A stretch of DNA of 64,000 nucleotides. Source: Onchocerca volvulus. Taxonomy: Eukaryota; Nematoda; Chromadorea; Rhabditida; Onchocercidae. Positions 60,838 through 64,000 of this stretch are shown piece by piece. The DNA is taken from NCBI GenBank assembly GCA_000499405.2, contig HG738138.1, positions 13,393,208 to 13,457,207 on the forward strand, given 5' to 3'. The notes under the pieces were generated by a model, which saw only the letters and a list, made by a program, of their open reading frames with translations, was not told the origin of the DNA and did not search any database. Each line of letters begins with the position of its first letter. Position 1 is the stretch's first letter. Position numbers and translations under genes: made by a program.

Positions 60838-62930
60838 GGTGTGGTTCGCAACAATCGATAAACTCTGAAATCCAATTAGAACACTTCGAATTTTGGACAA
60901 CTGGTTATTGAAAGTCATTGAATTTGTTTTAGACTGAAAAGCAGTAATTGATCGTTGAATTCAGTTGCGTCCATTAGAACTACTCAACGGCGTACGTTTA
61001 ACAAATTTTGACGCCAAATTAAAGAATCACTTTCGGCGTCGATAAAATGAACTTGTAGATACTGTGTACAAATAAACATAATGAAAATTATTTCAATGGA
61101 AAAGTTCACTAGAATTCACTGAAAAGCTGCAATAACTTTTATGATGGACGTGAAATTTCAAATCGCATTGTTTGCTATTGCAAAATTTCAAAATTTAATT
61201 CACTTTTTACACATCCAAAATTTGATTCATTTTAGTCTTCAAATAGTTTAAAATTATTGCTGTTTCAAACTTCTGAAAACATAAAGATTATCATCTGAAC
61301 GAAAGTGTAGCTCACTTGCATGTCAACAACGATTGTCATTAAGCTTCTGTGATCTTACCAGCCGAATTTTCATCACTTCTATAAATTGATAATCACAAAT
61401 TGATATAATAAATTTAAAAAAATTTTTTTTTAATCTCTTGTAATGGTAATTTTTTCATCTTATATTCTTTTTTACGGTTAAATGTAAATATGACTGAAAC
61501 AATCGGTTATTCTGCTACTGATGTCTTGGCAATGTCACGGAAAGGAAGAGTGACTGATCAGCACTTAAATGTATGTATGATCCTGATTATATATAATCCG
61601 TCTGATCTATCGCCAACTTAGAAATTGGCTCGATAAAATCAAGTGGTTTGGGATCAAAATTAGAAATGTATTTTTGGAAAATATATCAGTTTATTGTTCT
61701 ATGTATGCCTTATTCATCCAGTTAATTTTACTGAAGATAGGATAGAAAGAGAGAATATTGGAAATGAGAAACAATGAAGTGATAGGCAAACATTTCTTTG
61801 GAACAGTTCATTGAAAATTGAAATTCATTTCGTGAGGTGAGCCCCATTCGCGATATCAAATATTATTGGAGAGAGTAAAAAAGCCCATTTAAGCATTTCT
61901 GCAAAACAATGATTCTCGACCATATATTCATCTCAACTTTATCTCCAACTATTAAATCGGTACGATTTTCATCATTCCACAGATGGAAAAATTCCGTAGA
62001 AATAACGAAAGCATCATCAAAGTTGAATTTTTTTTTATTCGAAAAATGCGGATATGTTGCTGGCTTGTTGATTGTTCCAGGCTATAGGATGTCTAAAGTT
62101 TTACGTTTCAATTATTTCGCTCAAATATGGTTATATCATAAAATTAGTATGCCTAATAAAATCCTAAATCGACTTTTCTAGCTTTTTAACTGCTCACTTT
62201 TCTCTTTTTTCTTTGAAGGTCAAATGTAAATGAAAATTGGGTTTGTCGGATTAGCGTATTGAATTCCTTGATGAAGGCTTATTGTGTTAGCTGCCGTTGA
62301 TGAGAAAAGTGAATTTCAAATAGACATTCCTTCTTCACAAAGAATTTTTCCACTTCGAAAATTTAAAAATTTGTATCGACAAAACTGTGTCGCTGTTAAA
62401 ATATTTTTTTGATATCGCACAATTGAGCATTAAATAGACTGAATAACCGTTTTAGAGCAGTAAATCAGTACTTGACCGTAAATAGATATATACAGGAATG
62501 ATGAAACGCGATGTCAGAAATAAATTTAATTTAAAAAAATAATAATTTAAATAAATGGTGAAGCATCTCTGATAAGTGCAATATCCCACAATTACTTTAC
62601 ACGGCGCATGGACGTCTTTCCGAAGAATGGCGAGATAGCACGGCTAGAATCCTTCCCATCATTAACATTCGAACAACGTCCTTAGTTCCATTAGGTTGCA
62701 CTTATGCGCTGCGAGCATTACAAATTGCTAATCATGATACTATAAGAGCCACGTGTAAATTATGATTAGCACTTTGTTATGCCTTTCGATGGCAGTCATA
62801 ATTGTTTCATAAACTTGTGAGTAAAAAATGAGTTTTCTTATTGTGTTATAAAGTAAAAAAAACTGTCTGCTTGGTTTCAAGTTTTTTATTTTACATCATT
62901 TCCGGAGGGCTTGTATTATTTCATCTGGTA
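60838..62930. other. Intergenic sequence, nothing recognised
   Basis: AT-rich sequence with an isolated open frame at 61909-62181 that has no family or splice support. Confidence 0.45.
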
Positions 62931-63049
62931 ATTGAGATCATACTCGTCCAAAGATTCAAGTGGGAATAAGATCTATGAAAATCTAAAATCTATGATTTAT
63001 CTTCGATGTTGGTTAGCCTGCTGCTTGGGAAGCTCCACCAATATTTTTC

Positions 63050-63117
63050 AGGATGCTGGAGAGCATAATATTCAAGTTTTTGTGCATTGTTCAGCTGGCA
63101 TTGATCGCATATTTTAA
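63050..63117 (+). pseudogene. Protein tyrosine phosphatase catalytic-loop fragment
   Basis: After a TTTTCAG acceptor-like sequence ending at about 63050, the frame reads DAGEHNIQVFVHCSAGIDRI and then meets a stop at 63115. VHCSAGIxR is the PTP signature: the Cys is the nucleophile and the Arg binds phosphate. Families normally read GRTG after it; here it is DRIF and a stop. No other PTP segments were found on either side, so a gene relic or an exon of a strongly decayed gene is likely. Nematodes have large PTP families. Confidence 0.5.
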
Positions 63118-64000
63118 CAGGTGATTTTTAGATAAATTGATCTTATATACTGATGACGATTAAAGTGATATATTTTTTTGATAGGCTTAGCATCCCAATT
63201 ATAGAACCATATAATTTCAATTTGCAAAAATCGCTTTTATTAGCTGAGAAGAGAAAATATCGCGGATTCGAGATAGTACATACAAGTTATGGATACTGAA
63301 CACTCTCAGATGGCCTAACTAATAACTACTATGTCATCTGCAGATGGTTTCCATTGGACCTTTATTACCGGTGACAATAGGCGATAAACGTTTCAGTTAT
63401 ATTCACCACTTCTTTTAAAGTTTATTACTGAACTCAAAGTGTCTCATACAGAGAGCTTCACTTTTTCACATTTCTCCATGAATTATCTAGATTATATTCT
63501 GTTAATGAATAAATTCTGCATTTTTCTTTTTTTTTTCCTTAAAAAGACACATTTTTTTACATTTCAGAAGCATTATTTCTTCCTAAGCCATACATAATTC
63601 CAACTGATGTTCACTTCAAATTCGTTGTGTTTGGAACGAATTGAGAGTTTTTTTACAAATTGAGAGATTACCTAATTTCAAACAAGCAATAAAATATGAT
63701 CGGATGTATTTACAGAAAGAATGGTTTTTTAAAACTATGCAGGAAAGTCTTAAAAGATGAAATGAAGTTTTCTAGCAGATCCTTATGAAATCAAACTGAA
63801 ACTCGATGACAACAAACAGTTGAGGAATTTGTATCGTTCATCGAGATTATATGAATTAAAAGTATGATCTGCAAAGCAGAATATCCGAAAAGTCAGCATT
63901 CTGCTGGCTGAAAAAAAGTCTAAAAAAAAAAAAAAAAAAAGCCATTAGACAGAGTTCAGGATAGACTGCGGATATGGGTTAAAATCAAATTTTATCCACG
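63118..64000. other. Right-edge sequence, nothing recognised
   Basis: AT-rich, with poly-T near 63525 and poly-A at about 63924-63941. No coding signal seen. Confidence 0.45.

Noticed and set aside
61909..62181. 90-codon plus-strand frame
   Set aside because: Begins at an ATG but has no supporting context; composition resembles random AT-rich translation.
1..64000. Bacterial (for example Wolbachia) insertion, operon or CRISPR array
   Set aside because: No intron-free bacterial-type gene, ribosome-binding pattern or spaced repeat array was seen; regular repeats present are LTR units or simple sequence.

Overview
This window looks like nuclear DNA of a nematode. It is AT-rich, its genes are split into short exons by GT-AG introns of roughly 100-700 bp, and candidate trans-splice acceptors sit just upstream of some start codons. 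The gene families and the decayed BEL/Pao and Helitron elements fit a parasitic clade III (spirurid/filarial) worm, but the species cannot be fixed from sequence alone. All gene models were built by eye from splice signals, reading phase and remembered family motifs; no search was run.

Left part (1-19 kb). A minus-strand membrane-protein gene, not recognised, is cut by the left edge. A ZDHHC16-like palmitoyltransferase (+, ending at 4819) lies tail-to-tail with a CUB plus C-type-lectin type I membrane protein (-, 8.7-5.3 kb), which has a GC-AG intron. Nicastrin, the gamma-secretase subunit (+, 11131-18896, 17 exons), follows. A decayed Helitron fills its intron 15, and its penultimate exon carries an apparent one-base deletion.

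Middle part (19-46 kb). After about 7.7 kb with no gene seen comes an unrecognised membrane protein with a lysine-rich tail (-, 28.2-26.7 kb). Next are ARPC4, an Arp2/3 complex subunit (+, 168 aa, apparently with an ATG-only first exon), and EMC7, an ER membrane complex subunit (+, 221 aa). They lie head-to-tail with signals that suggest an operon. A long repeat-bearing gene desert (35-44.5 kb) holds a second Helitron fragment and two inverted copies of an unclassified repeat. A GNAT-family N-acetyltransferase (-, 240 aa) follows.

Right part (46-64 kb). A complete BEL/Pao LTR retrotransposon (52698-60002) has 525-bp LTRs and a 5-bp target duplication. Its integrase and an env-like third ORF are open, but gag, protease, RT and RNase H are broken. 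An inverted solo LTR (60069-60837) lies 66 bp further on and differs by exactly two extra 122-bp tandem units. Near the right edge is a fragment resembling the catalytic exon of a protein tyrosine phosphatase. The host genes are unrelated housekeeping or surface genes; only ARPC4-EMC7 look transcriptionally linked.
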